From: Aquisalimonas sp.
GTDB lineage: Bacteria > Pseudomonadota > Gammaproteobacteria > Nitrococcales > Aquisalimonadaceae
Assembly: GCA_007127625.1 (NCBI GenBank)
Contig: SKYZ01000333.1
Location: forward strand, 1-6,477
Length of the DNA: 6,477 bases
Direction: 5' to 3'
The translations under genes and the position numbers were made by a program. Below the pieces are notes generated by a model. It was not told where the DNA came from. It was given only the letters and a program-made list of their open reading frames with translations, and made no database searches. Shown piece after piece: positions 1 through 6,477 of this stretch. Numbering within the stretch: position 1 is the stretch's first letter; each line of letters begins with the position of its first letter.

Positions 1-707
1 CGCACCGGCCGTTCCACGGGCTGGCCGTCAAGGTCATGGACTTGCAGGGAGTCCCGGCGAACGTCGGCGATGTCCCCTTCTTCCATGAAGATGAATCGCT
101 GGGTCACCGGCAGCAGCGCGAACACGTCCGAGGCGATGAAGTGCTCGCCGATGCCCATGCCGATGACCAGGGGGCTGCCGCGTCGGGCGGCCACCAGGCG
201 GCCCGGCTCATCCACGGAGATCACACCGAGGGCAAACGCGCCGTCGAGATCGGCGACGGTGCGTCGTACTGCGTCCAGAAGGTCGCTGCCGCCGGCCACG
301 TGACGGTGGATCTCATTGACCACCACCTCGGTATCGGTTTCCGATTCGAAGGCGTAGCCATCGGCCTCGAGCTTGCGGCGCAGCGCCTCGTAGTTCTCGA
401 TGATGCCGTTGTGAACCACGGCAATACGGCCCCGGGCCAGGTGGGGGTGGGCGTTGGCGTCGGTGGGCCGGCCGTGGGTGGCCCAGCGGGTGTGGGCGAT
501 ACCGGTGGCCCCGCTCATGGGCTGGGCGGTGAGCGCCTCCTCCAGGGCCGCCACCTTGCCCACGGCACGGCGGCGGTCAATGCCGCCGTCACGGTGGAGT
601 ACCGCCATGCCGGCGGAGTCGTAGCCCCGGTATTCCAGGCGCTTGAGACCCTCCAGCAGAATACGGGTCACATCCCGCTCGGCAACGGCTCCGACGATTC
701 CACACAT
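1..707 (-). CDS. glmS: Glucosamine-fructose-6-phosphate aminotransferase (isomerizing), 5' part: glutaminase domain
   Basis: This is the N-terminal 235 residues of GlmS; the frame stays open past base 1, so the gene is cut by the window edge and not broken. GlmS makes glucosamine-6-phosphate from fructose-6-phosphate and glutamine in the cytoplasm, the first committed step to UDP-GlcNAc. What is visible is the class II glutamine amidotransferase domain: MCGIVG with the nucleophile Cys2 (Cys1 after Met removal), LEYRGYDSAG (25-33), HTRWATHG (72-79), HNGIIEN (99-105), ETDTEV (123-128) and GSPLVIG (177-183), all as in E. coli GlmS with about one residue inserted. The two sugar-isomerase (SIS) domains, normally up to about residue 610, lie outside. 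The start is fixed by the requirement for Met-Cys and by AAGGAG at 715-720, seven nt upstream. The gene begins 18 nt after the usp stop, so it is probably co-transcribed with usp. Confidence 0.97.
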   Translation of the reverse strand, partial: MCGIVGAVAERDVTRILLEGLKRLEYRGYDSAGMAVLHRDGGIDRRRAVGKVAALEEALTAQPMSGATGIAHTRWATHGRPTDANAHPHLARGRIAVVHNGIIENYEALRRKLEADGYAFESETDTEVVVNEIHRHVAGGSDLLDAVRRTVADLDGAFALGVISVDEPGRLVAARRGSPLVIGMGIGEHFIASDVFALLPVTQRFIFMEEGDIADVRRDSLQVHDLDGQPVERPV

Positions 708-714
708 CCCCGTA

Positions 715-720
715 CTCCTT
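715..720 (-). promoter_or_regulatory. Ribosome binding site of glmS
   Basis: AAGGAG on the minus strand lies 7 nt before the glmS ATG. It sits wholly inside the 18-nt usp-glmS gap. This leaves no room for a separate promoter or leader there, and no room for a glmS ribozyme or riboswitch. Confidence 0.8.
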
Positions 721-725
721 CGGGT

Positions 726-1565
726 TCAGATCAGGCTGGAACGCGGCACCATGAGCACCGACTGACTGGTACGGCGGACCACGTTCTGGGTGGTGCTCCC
801 GAGCATGAGCTCGCGAATCGGGCTACGGCCGCGCTTGCCGACAATCAGCATGGTGCTGCCCTCTTCCTCGGCAACATTCTGCAGTACTCGCGATGGCGTT
901 CCCTCCTCGAGGCGCGTGATCACACGGTCCTGGGCAGCACCGTACTGTTCCGCCAGGGCCTGCAGGCGGCCCTCGGCCTGTTCGCGCGCAAGCGTGGCGC
1001 CGACGTCCTCAACAACCTCCTGCTCCAGCACGTGGCAGAGCACGATCTTCTCGGCGTGGCCCGCCAGCTCGGCGGCGTGGCGCTCGGCCTCGAAACAGGA
1101 ATCGGAGAAGTCGGTGCCGAGCAGCACCGAGCGGAAACCGCGGCCGGAGACCCGGGGCCGGTCGCCAATGGGTTCGATCAGGGTCGGGGTGGTGGACTTG
1201 CGGATGAGCTGCAGCACCGTGGAGCCACGGAAGAACTCCCGGAAACGGCTCTCACCGCGGGAGCCCACCAGGATCAGGTCCGCCTGGCGGGCGCGGGCAA
1301 TGGCGGAGAGCTCGTAGGCGGGCTGCCCGGTGCGCAGCTCGACGTTCACCTGGAAGCCGGCACCCTGGAGGGTGGTCTTCTCCTCTTCCAGGCGCCGGCG
1401 CGCCTCCTTGCGGTGGGCCTCGTCCTGGGCATCCGAGTGGTGGGAGCGAAGCACGTCCACCAGGGTGAGCTGGCGGGTACCGAGCTTGTGGAGTTCGGTG
1501 AGCTCCTCCAGCAGCCCTGTGGAGGCAGATGCGAAATGGGCAGCCACTACGGCGTGTTCATACAT
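726..1565 (-). CDS. Tandem-domain universal stress protein (UspA family)
   Basis: A 279-residue cytoplasmic protein made of two UspA domains, about residues 1-132 and 145-279. Each carries the family's ATP-binding signature G-2X-G-9X-G(S/T): G101/G104/G114-S115 in the first domain and G243/G246/G256-S257 in the second. Domain 2 also keeps the early aspartate (GTDFSD, D152). Domain 1 begins MYEHAVVAAHFASAS and lacks it, so its nucleotide site may be weaker. A charged Lys/Arg/Glu-rich helix follows at about 45-65. No signal peptide or membrane segment is seen. Usp proteins bind ATP or act in stress survival; the specific target here is unknown. The frame is open to 1604, but the start at 1565 is preferred: it gives the usual Usp N-terminus (MYEH...) and is preceded by a full AGGAGG. 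The gene lies between glmU (115 nt upstream) and glmS (18 nt downstream), an unusual neighbour for those genes. A promoter candidate lies at 1638-1665. Confidence 0.93.
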   Translation of the reverse strand: MYEHAVVAAHFASASTGLLEELTELHKLGTRQLTLVDVLRSHHSDAQDEAHRKEARRRLEEEKTTLQGAGFQVNVELRTGQPAYELSAIARARQADLILVGSRGESRFREFFRGSTVLQLIRKSTTPTLIEPIGDRPRVSGRGFRSVLLGTDFSDSCFEAERHAAELAGHAEKIVLCHVLEQEVVEDVGATLAREQAEGRLQALAEQYGAAQDRVITRLEEGTPSRVLQNVAEEEGSTMLIVGKRGRSPIRELMLGSTTQNVVRRTSQSVLMVPRSSLI

Positions 1566-1575
1566 GAGCGATGAT

Positions 1576-1581
1576 CCTCCT
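1576..1581 (-). promoter_or_regulatory. Ribosome binding site deciding the usp start
   Basis: AGGAGG on the minus strand, a perfect Shine-Dalgarno core, sits 10 nt before the ATG at 1565. It falls inside the longer open frame that could start at 1604 or 1586, so those upstream ATGs would place the ribosome site within the coding sequence. This supports the shorter 279-residue product. Confidence 0.75.
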
Positions 1582-1609
1582 GGCATTCTGATCCGGGCCG
1601 CCACATTCC

Positions 1610-1669
1610 CACGTGAACCGCGGCGGTCTACTACCTCATCATGGGGACACGGGCGCGCACGTCAACCGC
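1610..1669 (-). repeat. Imperfect 12-nt direct repeat flanking the usp promoter
   Basis: On the minus strand GCGGTTGACGTG (1669-1658) recurs as GCGGTTCACGTG (1621-1610), 11 of 12 identical and 48 nt apart start to start. The first copy overlaps the candidate -35 element; the second lies in the presumed 5' leader. The same gap also holds a perfect 9-bp inverted repeat (CGCGGCGGT at 1673-1665 and ACCGCCGCG at 1627-1619). These could be binding half-sites of a regulator or a leader RNA stem, or a by-product of GC-rich sequence. Confidence 0.4.
1638..1665 (-). promoter_or_regulatory. Candidate sigma70 promoter for usp (and possibly glmS)
   Basis: On the minus strand TTGACG (1665-1660, 5 of 6 matches to the -35 consensus) is followed after 16 bp by CATGAT (1643-1638, 4 of 6, keeping the A at -11 and the T at -7). 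The -35 starts 15 nt after the glmU stop, and transcription would begin near 1631, giving a leader of about 65 nt before the usp ATG. The match is good for GC-rich DNA but rests on sequence alone. A direct-repeat copy and an inverted-repeat arm overlap the -35 element, so repression or activation there is possible. Confidence 0.45.
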
Positions 1670-1680
1670 CGCGTAGCGAT

Positions 1681-3060
1681 TCACTCACTGCGCCGCCGGC
1701 GCGCCCAGCCCTCGACGCTTTTCTGCGGGGCCCGGGTCACGGTGAGGCTGTCCGGGGCGGTATCCCGGGTCAGCGTGGTGCCTGCGCCCAGGAACGAGCC
1801 GGCGCCAACGCTCACAGGCGCCACGAGCTGGGTGTCGGACCCGATGAAAGCGCCGTCGCCGATGACGGTACGATGCTTGTGTGTGCCGTCGTAGTTGCAG
1901 GTGATGGTGCCGGCACCAACGTTGACGTCCCGGCCCAGCTCGGCATCGCCTATGTAGCTCAGGTGATTCACCTTGCTGCCCGCGCCGATCACGGCCTTCT
2001 TGATCTCGACGAAATTGCCCGCTTTCGCGCCTTCCCGTAGCTCGGTACCGGGCCGCAGGCGGGCGAAGGGCCCCACCGTCGCACCGGGCCCCACGTGGGT
2101 CTCCTCCAGCACACAGTGGCTCTCGATGGTGGCATTGCCGTCGATGGCTACGTCCCGCAGGACGGTGTAGGGTCCGATGCGCACGTTATCGCCCAGCCGC
2201 ACACTGCCCTGGATGACCACATCGACATCGACGGTACAGTCCTGGCCGAAGCTGAGTTCACCGCGAAGGTCGAACCGGGCGGCGTCTGCCAGACCCAGGC
2301 CATTGCGCATCGCGGCCTCCGCCTGGCGCCACTGAAAGCGCCGCTCTGCCGCCTGCAGCTGCACACGGTCGTTGACGCCGGCGACTTCATCCGGGTCCCC
2401 CGCCAGGACGCCAGCAACCGCAGCGCCGTCGCTCCGGGCCAGGCCGACGATATCGGTGAGGTAGTACTCCCCCTGCGCGTTGGCGCTGGTACACCGCCCG
2501 AGCCATTCCCGCAGGGGTCCGGCCGGGCAGGCGAGCAGGCCGGTATTGATCTCGGTGACGGCGCGCTCCGCCTCACTGGCATCCTTGTGCTCGACGATGC
2601 GCGCGACCGCGCCCTCGTGATCGCGAATGATCCGGCCGTACCCGGCCGGATCATCCATGTGGACCCCGAGCACGGCCGGTCCGTCGGTGGCAGCCGTCAC
2701 CAGCTGCTCCAGGGTCACGGGGCGGACCAAGGGCACGTCGCCGTAGAGCACCAGCACCACGGCAGCATCGGGAATCGCCGGCATGGCCTGCTCCACGGCA
2801 TGGCCCGTCCCGAGCTGACGGGCCTGTTCCACCCAGGTCACCGGCGCGGTGGCCAGGGCGGCGCGCACTGTTTCGCCACCATGGCCATGGACGACATGGA
2901 TGGCGCCCGGCGCCAGTGCGGCGGCGGTATCCACCACGTGCTTCAGCATCGGCCGACCGGCCAGGGAGTGCAGGACTTTCGGCAGCCGGGAGCGCATGCG
3001 CGTGCCCTGGCCAGCCGCGAGAACGACAACATGGAGGGGCACAGGGAGTGTTTCCGTCAT
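1681..3060 (-). CDS. glmU: Bifunctional UDP-N-acetylglucosamine pyrophosphorylase / glucosamine-1-phosphate N-acetyltransferase
   Basis: A complete 459-residue GlmU (E. coli: 456). It acetylates glucosamine-1-phosphate with acetyl-CoA and then couples the product to UTP, giving UDP-GlcNAc for peptidoglycan and lipopolysaccharide in the cytoplasm. The N-terminal Rossmann uridyltransferase domain (about 1-232) shows LAAGQGTRM (14-22), R21 and K28 of LPKVLH, QLGTGHA (82-88), the metal ligand D108 in LYGDVPL and N230 in GVNDR. From about 265 a left-handed beta-helix of hexapeptide repeats forms the acetyltransferase, with RLRPG (334-338), NFVEIKKA (349-356), catalytic H366 in NHLSYIGD and GAGTITCNYDG (382-392). 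Positions run three ahead of E. coli numbering, so both active sites look intact. Before the ATG only a modest GGAA is present, 7 nt away. The gene follows the atpC terminator closely and is separated by 115 nt from usp. Confidence 0.98.
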   Translation of the reverse strand: MTETLPVPLHVVVLAAGQGTRMRSRLPKVLHSLAGRPMLKHVVDTAAALAPGAIHVVHGHGGETVRAALATAPVTWVEQARQLGTGHAVEQAMPAIPDAAVVLVLYGDVPLVRPVTLEQLVTAATDGPAVLGVHMDDPAGYGRIIRDHEGAVARIVEHKDASEAERAVTEINTGLLACPAGPLREWLGRCTSANAQGEYYLTDIVGLARSDGAAVAGVLAGDPDEVAGVNDRVQLQAAERRFQWRQAEAAMRNGLGLADAARFDLRGELSFGQDCTVDVDVVIQGSVRLGDNVRIGPYTVLRDVAIDGNATIESHCVLEETHVGPGATVGPFARLRPGTELREGAKAGNFVEIKKAVIGAGSKVNHLSYIGDAELGRDVNVGAGTITCNYDGTHKHRTVIGDGAFIGSDTQLVAPVSVGAGSFLGAGTTLTRDTAPDSLTVTRAPQKSVEGWARRRRSE

Positions 3061-3071
3061 GGGTTGATTCC

Positions 3072-3083
3072 GTTCCTGGGAAC
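3072..3083. repeat. Small dyad in the glmU leader
   Basis: GTTCC-TG-GGAAC (plus strand) gives 5-bp arms around a 2-nt centre, between the terminator T tract and the glmU start codon. On the transcript it lies just upstream of the presumed glmU ribosome site. It is short enough to be chance; no function is assigned. Confidence 0.2.
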
Positions 3084-3086
3084 AAC

Positions 3087-3122
3087 AAAAAAACCGCCGC
3101 GTCCGCGGGGCGGAGGCGGCGG
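3087..3122 (-). terminator. Rho-independent terminator after atpC
   Basis: On the minus strand CCGCCGCCTCCGC (3122-3110) pairs with GCGGACGCGGCGG (3106-3094) around a CCC loop. This makes a 13-bp stem, nearly all G-C, with one C-C mismatch. It is followed directly by seven T residues (3093-3087) and then GTTGTT. The hairpin begins 31 nt after the atpC stop and should end the atp transcript. There is no T tract on the plus-strand side, so it acts in one direction only. The tract ends only 26 nt before the glmU ATG, which makes it equally placed to act as an attenuator for glmU. Confidence 0.9.
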
Positions 3123-3153
3123 CCTGTTCTTACGCACAACCGGCGCGACGGAG

Positions 3154-3579
3154 TCAGTTGCCGCGTTTGCGGCGCAGGCTCTGTAGCGCCCGCAGCTGGG
3201 CGGCCGCCGCGGCAAGCTCCGTCTGCACACGTGCGTAGTCCACTTCGGCGGTGCGGTCGCGCAGGGCTTCTTCCGCGCGCCGCTTGGCTTCCTCGGCCGC
3301 AGCCTCGTCGATATCCCTGGCCCGCAGTGCGGTGTCGGCCAGGATGGTGACGACGTGCGGCTGGATCTCCAGCATACCGCCGGAGACGTAGAAGAACTGC
3401 TCCTCGCCGCCGGGCATGCGGACACGGACGTCGCCGGGCTGAAGCTTGGCCATCAGCGGAGCGTGCCGGGGCGTGACGCCCAGCTCGCCCTCGGTGGCGC
3501 GAGCGACCACGAACTCCACTTCGTCGGAGAACAGGGCCTCTTCGGCGCTGACGATGTCCAGATGCATGGTATTGGCCAT
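3154..3579 (-). CDS. atpC: F1Fo ATP synthase subunit epsilon
   Basis: A complete 141-residue epsilon subunit (E. coli: 139), part of the central stalk that couples rotation of the c-ring to F1 and can inhibit ATP hydrolysis. The N-terminal beta-sandwich domain (about 1-85) carries GELGVTPRHAPL (31-42), LQPG (46-49) and GGMLEIQPHVVTILADTA (67-84). The C-terminal part (about 88-141) is the usual two-helix domain, here rich in Ala, Glu and Arg. The start at MANTMHLDIVS is preceded by AAGGTG about 5 nt upstream and lies 24 nt after the atpD stop. It is the last gene of the atp operon, followed 31 nt later by a strong terminator. Nothing is missing or unusual. Confidence 0.97.
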   Translation of the reverse strand: MANTMHLDIVSAEEALFSDEVEFVVARATEGELGVTPRHAPLMAKLQPGDVRVRMPGGEEQFFYVSGGMLEIQPHVVTILADTALRARDIDEAAAEEAKRRAEEALRDRTAEVDYARVQTELAAAAAQLRALQSLRRKRGN

Positions 3580-3603
3580 TAGGGCACCTTAAATACGGCT
3601 ACG

Positions 3604-5004
<1,401 letters not shown>

Positions 5005-5021
5005 CTAGAAAACGGTACGGT

Positions 5022-5036
5022 CGCCCTGCCGGGGCG
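5022..5036 (-). other. Small hairpin in the atpG-atpD gap
   Basis: On the minus strand CGCCC-CGGCA-GGGCG can form a 5-bp stem with a 5-nt loop, about 16 nt after the atpG stop, followed by a doubled ACCGT and TTTT. It is too short and too far from a T tract to be a convincing terminator, and atpD must be expressed with atpG. It might tune message processing or stability between the two genes. The rest of the 72-nt gap holds only the atpD ribosome site. Confidence 0.25.
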
Positions 5037-5052
5037 CGTGGCCCGCGATCCC

Positions 5053-5925
5053 TCAGACCGCGGCCGCGCCGGACACGATTTCCGTGAGCTCCGTGGTGAT
5101 GGCGGCCTGCCGCGCCTTGTTGTACGACAACTGCAGATCCTCGATCAGGGACTCGGCGTTATCCGACGCCGCCTTCATCGCCACCATCCGGGCCGCCTGT
5201 TCACTGGCGATGTTGTCGACCACGGCCTGGTACACCAGCGATTCCACGTAGCGCTGCAACAGCTCGTCGAGTACCAGGGCGGGATCGGGCTCGTAGATGT
5301 AATCCCAGCTGTACTTCTGCTCGTCCAGCTCCGGGTCATCGATGGTGGGCAACGGCAGCAGCGTCTCCACCGTGGGCTGCTGGGTCATGGTGTTGACGAA
5401 CTCGTTGTACACCAGCCGGATCTGATCGATCTCGCCATTGCGGTAGCCGTCGAGCATCACCTTGATGGTGCCGAGCAGGTCCGCCAGGTGCGGCGTGTCG
5501 CCCAGGTGCGTCGCCTGGGCCAGGGTGTTGACACCGCTCAGGCGATTGACGAACTGCGCACCCTTGTTGCCGATGGGGCAAACGTCCACGCCCAGGCCCC
5601 GTTCGTCGCAACGCTGCAGCTCGGGCAGGAACTTGCGGAACAGGTTCGCGTTGAGCCCGCCGCACAGCCCCCGGTCCGACGTCACCAGAATGAAGCCGAC
5701 GCGTTTGACGTCGCGCTCGATCAGGAACGGATGGCGATACTCCGGCTGTGCCCGGGACAGATGGCTGACCACCGAGCGAATCTTTTCCGCATATGGCCGC
5801 GTGGCCTGCATGCGTGCCTGGGCCGACCGCATCTTGCTTGCGGCCACCATTTCCATGGCACTGGTGATCTTCTGCGTATTCTGAACGCTGCTGATCTGCG
5901 TGCGTATCTCTTTGGCGCCCGACAT
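5053..5925 (-). CDS. atpG: F1Fo ATP synthase subunit gamma
   Basis: A complete 290-residue gamma subunit (E. coli: 287), the rotating central shaft inside the alpha3-beta3 head. The N-terminal helix [20 protein letters not shown] leads into [12 protein letters not shown] (21-32), and the C-terminal helix ends [22 protein letters not shown]. Together these two helices form the coiled coil of the rotor. Between them is the Rossmann-like middle domain with the conserved [10 protein letters not shown] (83-92). The start is preceded by AGAGG, 7 nt upstream, and lies 18 nt after the atpA stop. No deletion or insertion of note is seen. Confidence 0.98.
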   Translation of the reverse strand: MSGAKEIRTQISSVQNTQKITSAMEMVAASKMRSAQARMQATRPYAEKIRSVVSHLSRAQPEYRHPFLIERDVKRVGFILVTSDRGLCGGLNANLFRKFLPELQRCDERGLGVDVCPIGNKGAQFVNRLSGVNTLAQATHLGDTPHLADLLGTIKVMLDGYRNGEIDQIRLVYNEFVNTMTQQPTVETLLPLPTIDDPELDEQKYSWDYIYEPDPALVLDELLQRYVESLVYQAVVDNIASEQAARMVAMKAASDNAESLIEDLQLSYNKARQAAITTELTEIVSGAAAV

Positions 5926-5943
5926 CGGCGGACCTCTTCAGCT

Positions 5944-6477
5944 TTACCAGGAGCCCTGCGACTTGACCTCTTCGAGCAGCTTGTGAAGCTTGCTCGCGAT
6001 GTCGTCGTTGAAGTCGCCCGTCTCGTTGATCTGCTTACGCAGCTCCGCATGCTGACCCCGCAGATGCGCATGGGCCGCAGCCTCGAAGGGGCCGACCTGC
6101 TTGACCTCCAGGTCATCCAGGTAGCCTTCGTTGGCCGCGAACAGCGACACCGCCATGTCGGCAATGGACAGCGGTGTGTACTGCTTCTGCTTCATCAGCT
6201 CCATGACGCGCTCGCCGCGCTCCAGCTGGTGCCGGGTAGCGGCGTCCAGATCGGAGGCAAACTGGGCGAAGGCCGCCAGCTCCCGGTACTGGGCCAGGGC
6301 CAGACGGATACCGCCGCCGAACTTCTTGATGATCTTCGTCTGCGCCGAACCACCGACGCGCGACACCGAGATGCCGGCGTTGATGGCCGGGCGGATGCCG
6401 GAGTTGAACAGGTCCGACTCCAGGAAGATCTGCCCGTCGGTGATGGAGATCACGTTGGTGGGCACGAAGGCGGACAC
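5944..6477 (-). CDS. atpA: F1Fo ATP synthase subunit alpha, 3' part
   Basis: The C-terminal 177 residues of the alpha subunit, which holds the non-catalytic nucleotide sites of the F1 head and lends an arginine finger to the catalytic beta sites. The window begins inside the gene: the edge codon GTG encodes an internal Val of [15 protein letters not shown] and is not a start. Aligned with E. coli AtpA (513 residues) this is about residues 337-513. GISVSRVGG places the arginine finger at fragment position 40, equivalent to E. coli R376. [17 protein letters not shown] and the end SQGSW are typical. The 5' two thirds, with the P-loop, and the Fo genes would lie beyond 6477. The stop is 18 nt before atpG. 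Confidence 0.98.
   Translation of the reverse strand: MSAFVPTNVISITDGQIFLESDLFNSGIRPAINAGISVSRVGGSAQTKIIKKFGGGIRLALAQYRELAAFAQFASDLDAATRHQLERGERVMELMKQKQYTPLSIADMAVSLFAANEGYLDDLEVKQVGPFEAAAHAHLRGQHAELRKQINETGDFNDDIASKLHKLLEEVKSQGSW

Noticed and set aside
708..725. Possible glmS ribozyme/riboswitch before glmS
   Set aside because: Only 18 nt separate usp and glmS, far too little for the ribozyme, which is known mainly from Gram-positive bacteria.
36..1574. A 512-codon open frame on the plus strand opposite glmS and usp
   Set aside because: It is exactly codon-aligned with both minus-strand genes, so its stops could only come from sense TTA, CTA or TCA codons, which are nearly absent in this GC-rich coding. 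The product is low-complexity Gly/Ala/His/Val sequence with no recognisable domain, while the minus strand encodes clear GlmS and Usp motifs.
1566..1604. Longer N-terminus for the Usp (13 extra residues from an ATG at 1604)
   Set aside because: The AGGAGG ribosome site for the downstream ATG lies inside this extension, and the extra residues precede the point where Usp domains normally start.
2095..3186. A 363-codon plus-strand frame opposite glmU
   Set aside because: It is also codon-aligned antisense to glmU and runs through the terminator into the end of atpC. There is no ribosome site or family motif; it is a composition shadow.
6475..6477. GTG at the window edge as a start codon of a 177-residue gene
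   Set aside because: Alignment with AtpA places this Val at about residue 337 of the alpha subunit, so it is an internal codon of a gene cut by the window.

Overview
This window is a compact, GC-rich bacterial chromosome segment read almost entirely on the minus strand. It holds the end of an F1Fo ATP synthase operon followed by the two genes of amino-sugar precursor synthesis. In transcription order (high to low coordinates) the genes are atpA (3' part only), atpG, atpD, atpC, a strong intrinsic terminator, glmU, a two-domain universal stress protein gene, and glmS (5' part only). No tRNA, rRNA, CRISPR array, insertion sequence or other mobile element is visible.

The subunit sequences resemble the Escherichia coli orthologues closely, for example the AtpD C-terminal half and the AtpG C-terminus. 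The atpAGDC-glmU-glmS order is the classical gammaproteobacterial arrangement. The strong GC bias, with G/C-ending codons and almost no TTA, CTA or TCA, suggests a high-GC gammaproteobacterium. An Ectothiorhodospiraceae- or Chromatiales-like halophile or sulfur-oxidiser is a reasonable guess, but I cannot fix the genus from the sequence.

Layout: 3154-6477 is the F1 part of the ATP synthase (alpha C-terminus, gamma, beta, epsilon), with gaps of 18-72 nt and a Shine-Dalgarno-like sequence before each start that is visible. At 3087-3122 a 13-bp GC hairpin (one mismatch) with a T7 tract closes the atp operon. At 1681-3060 glmU makes UDP-GlcNAc from GlcN-1-P. A 115-nt gap (1566-1680) has a plausible sigma70 promoter, a 12-nt imperfect direct repeat and a 9-bp inverted repeat. 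It precedes a tandem-UspA gene (726-1565), which is followed after 18 nt by glmS (707 to beyond base 1).

Functionally, the atp genes make ATP, and GlmS and GlmU are the first and last enzymes of UDP-GlcNAc synthesis for peptidoglycan and lipopolysaccharide. The least routine part is the ATP-binding-type Usp gene placed between glmU and glmS, where pseudomonads carry a DeoR-type regulator (glmR). It apparently has its own promoter, from which glmS could also be transcribed. I see no clearly new biological system. The observations worth checking are the Usp insertion, its asymmetric nucleotide sites, its repeat-bearing promoter region, and the terminator only 26 nt from the glmU start codon.
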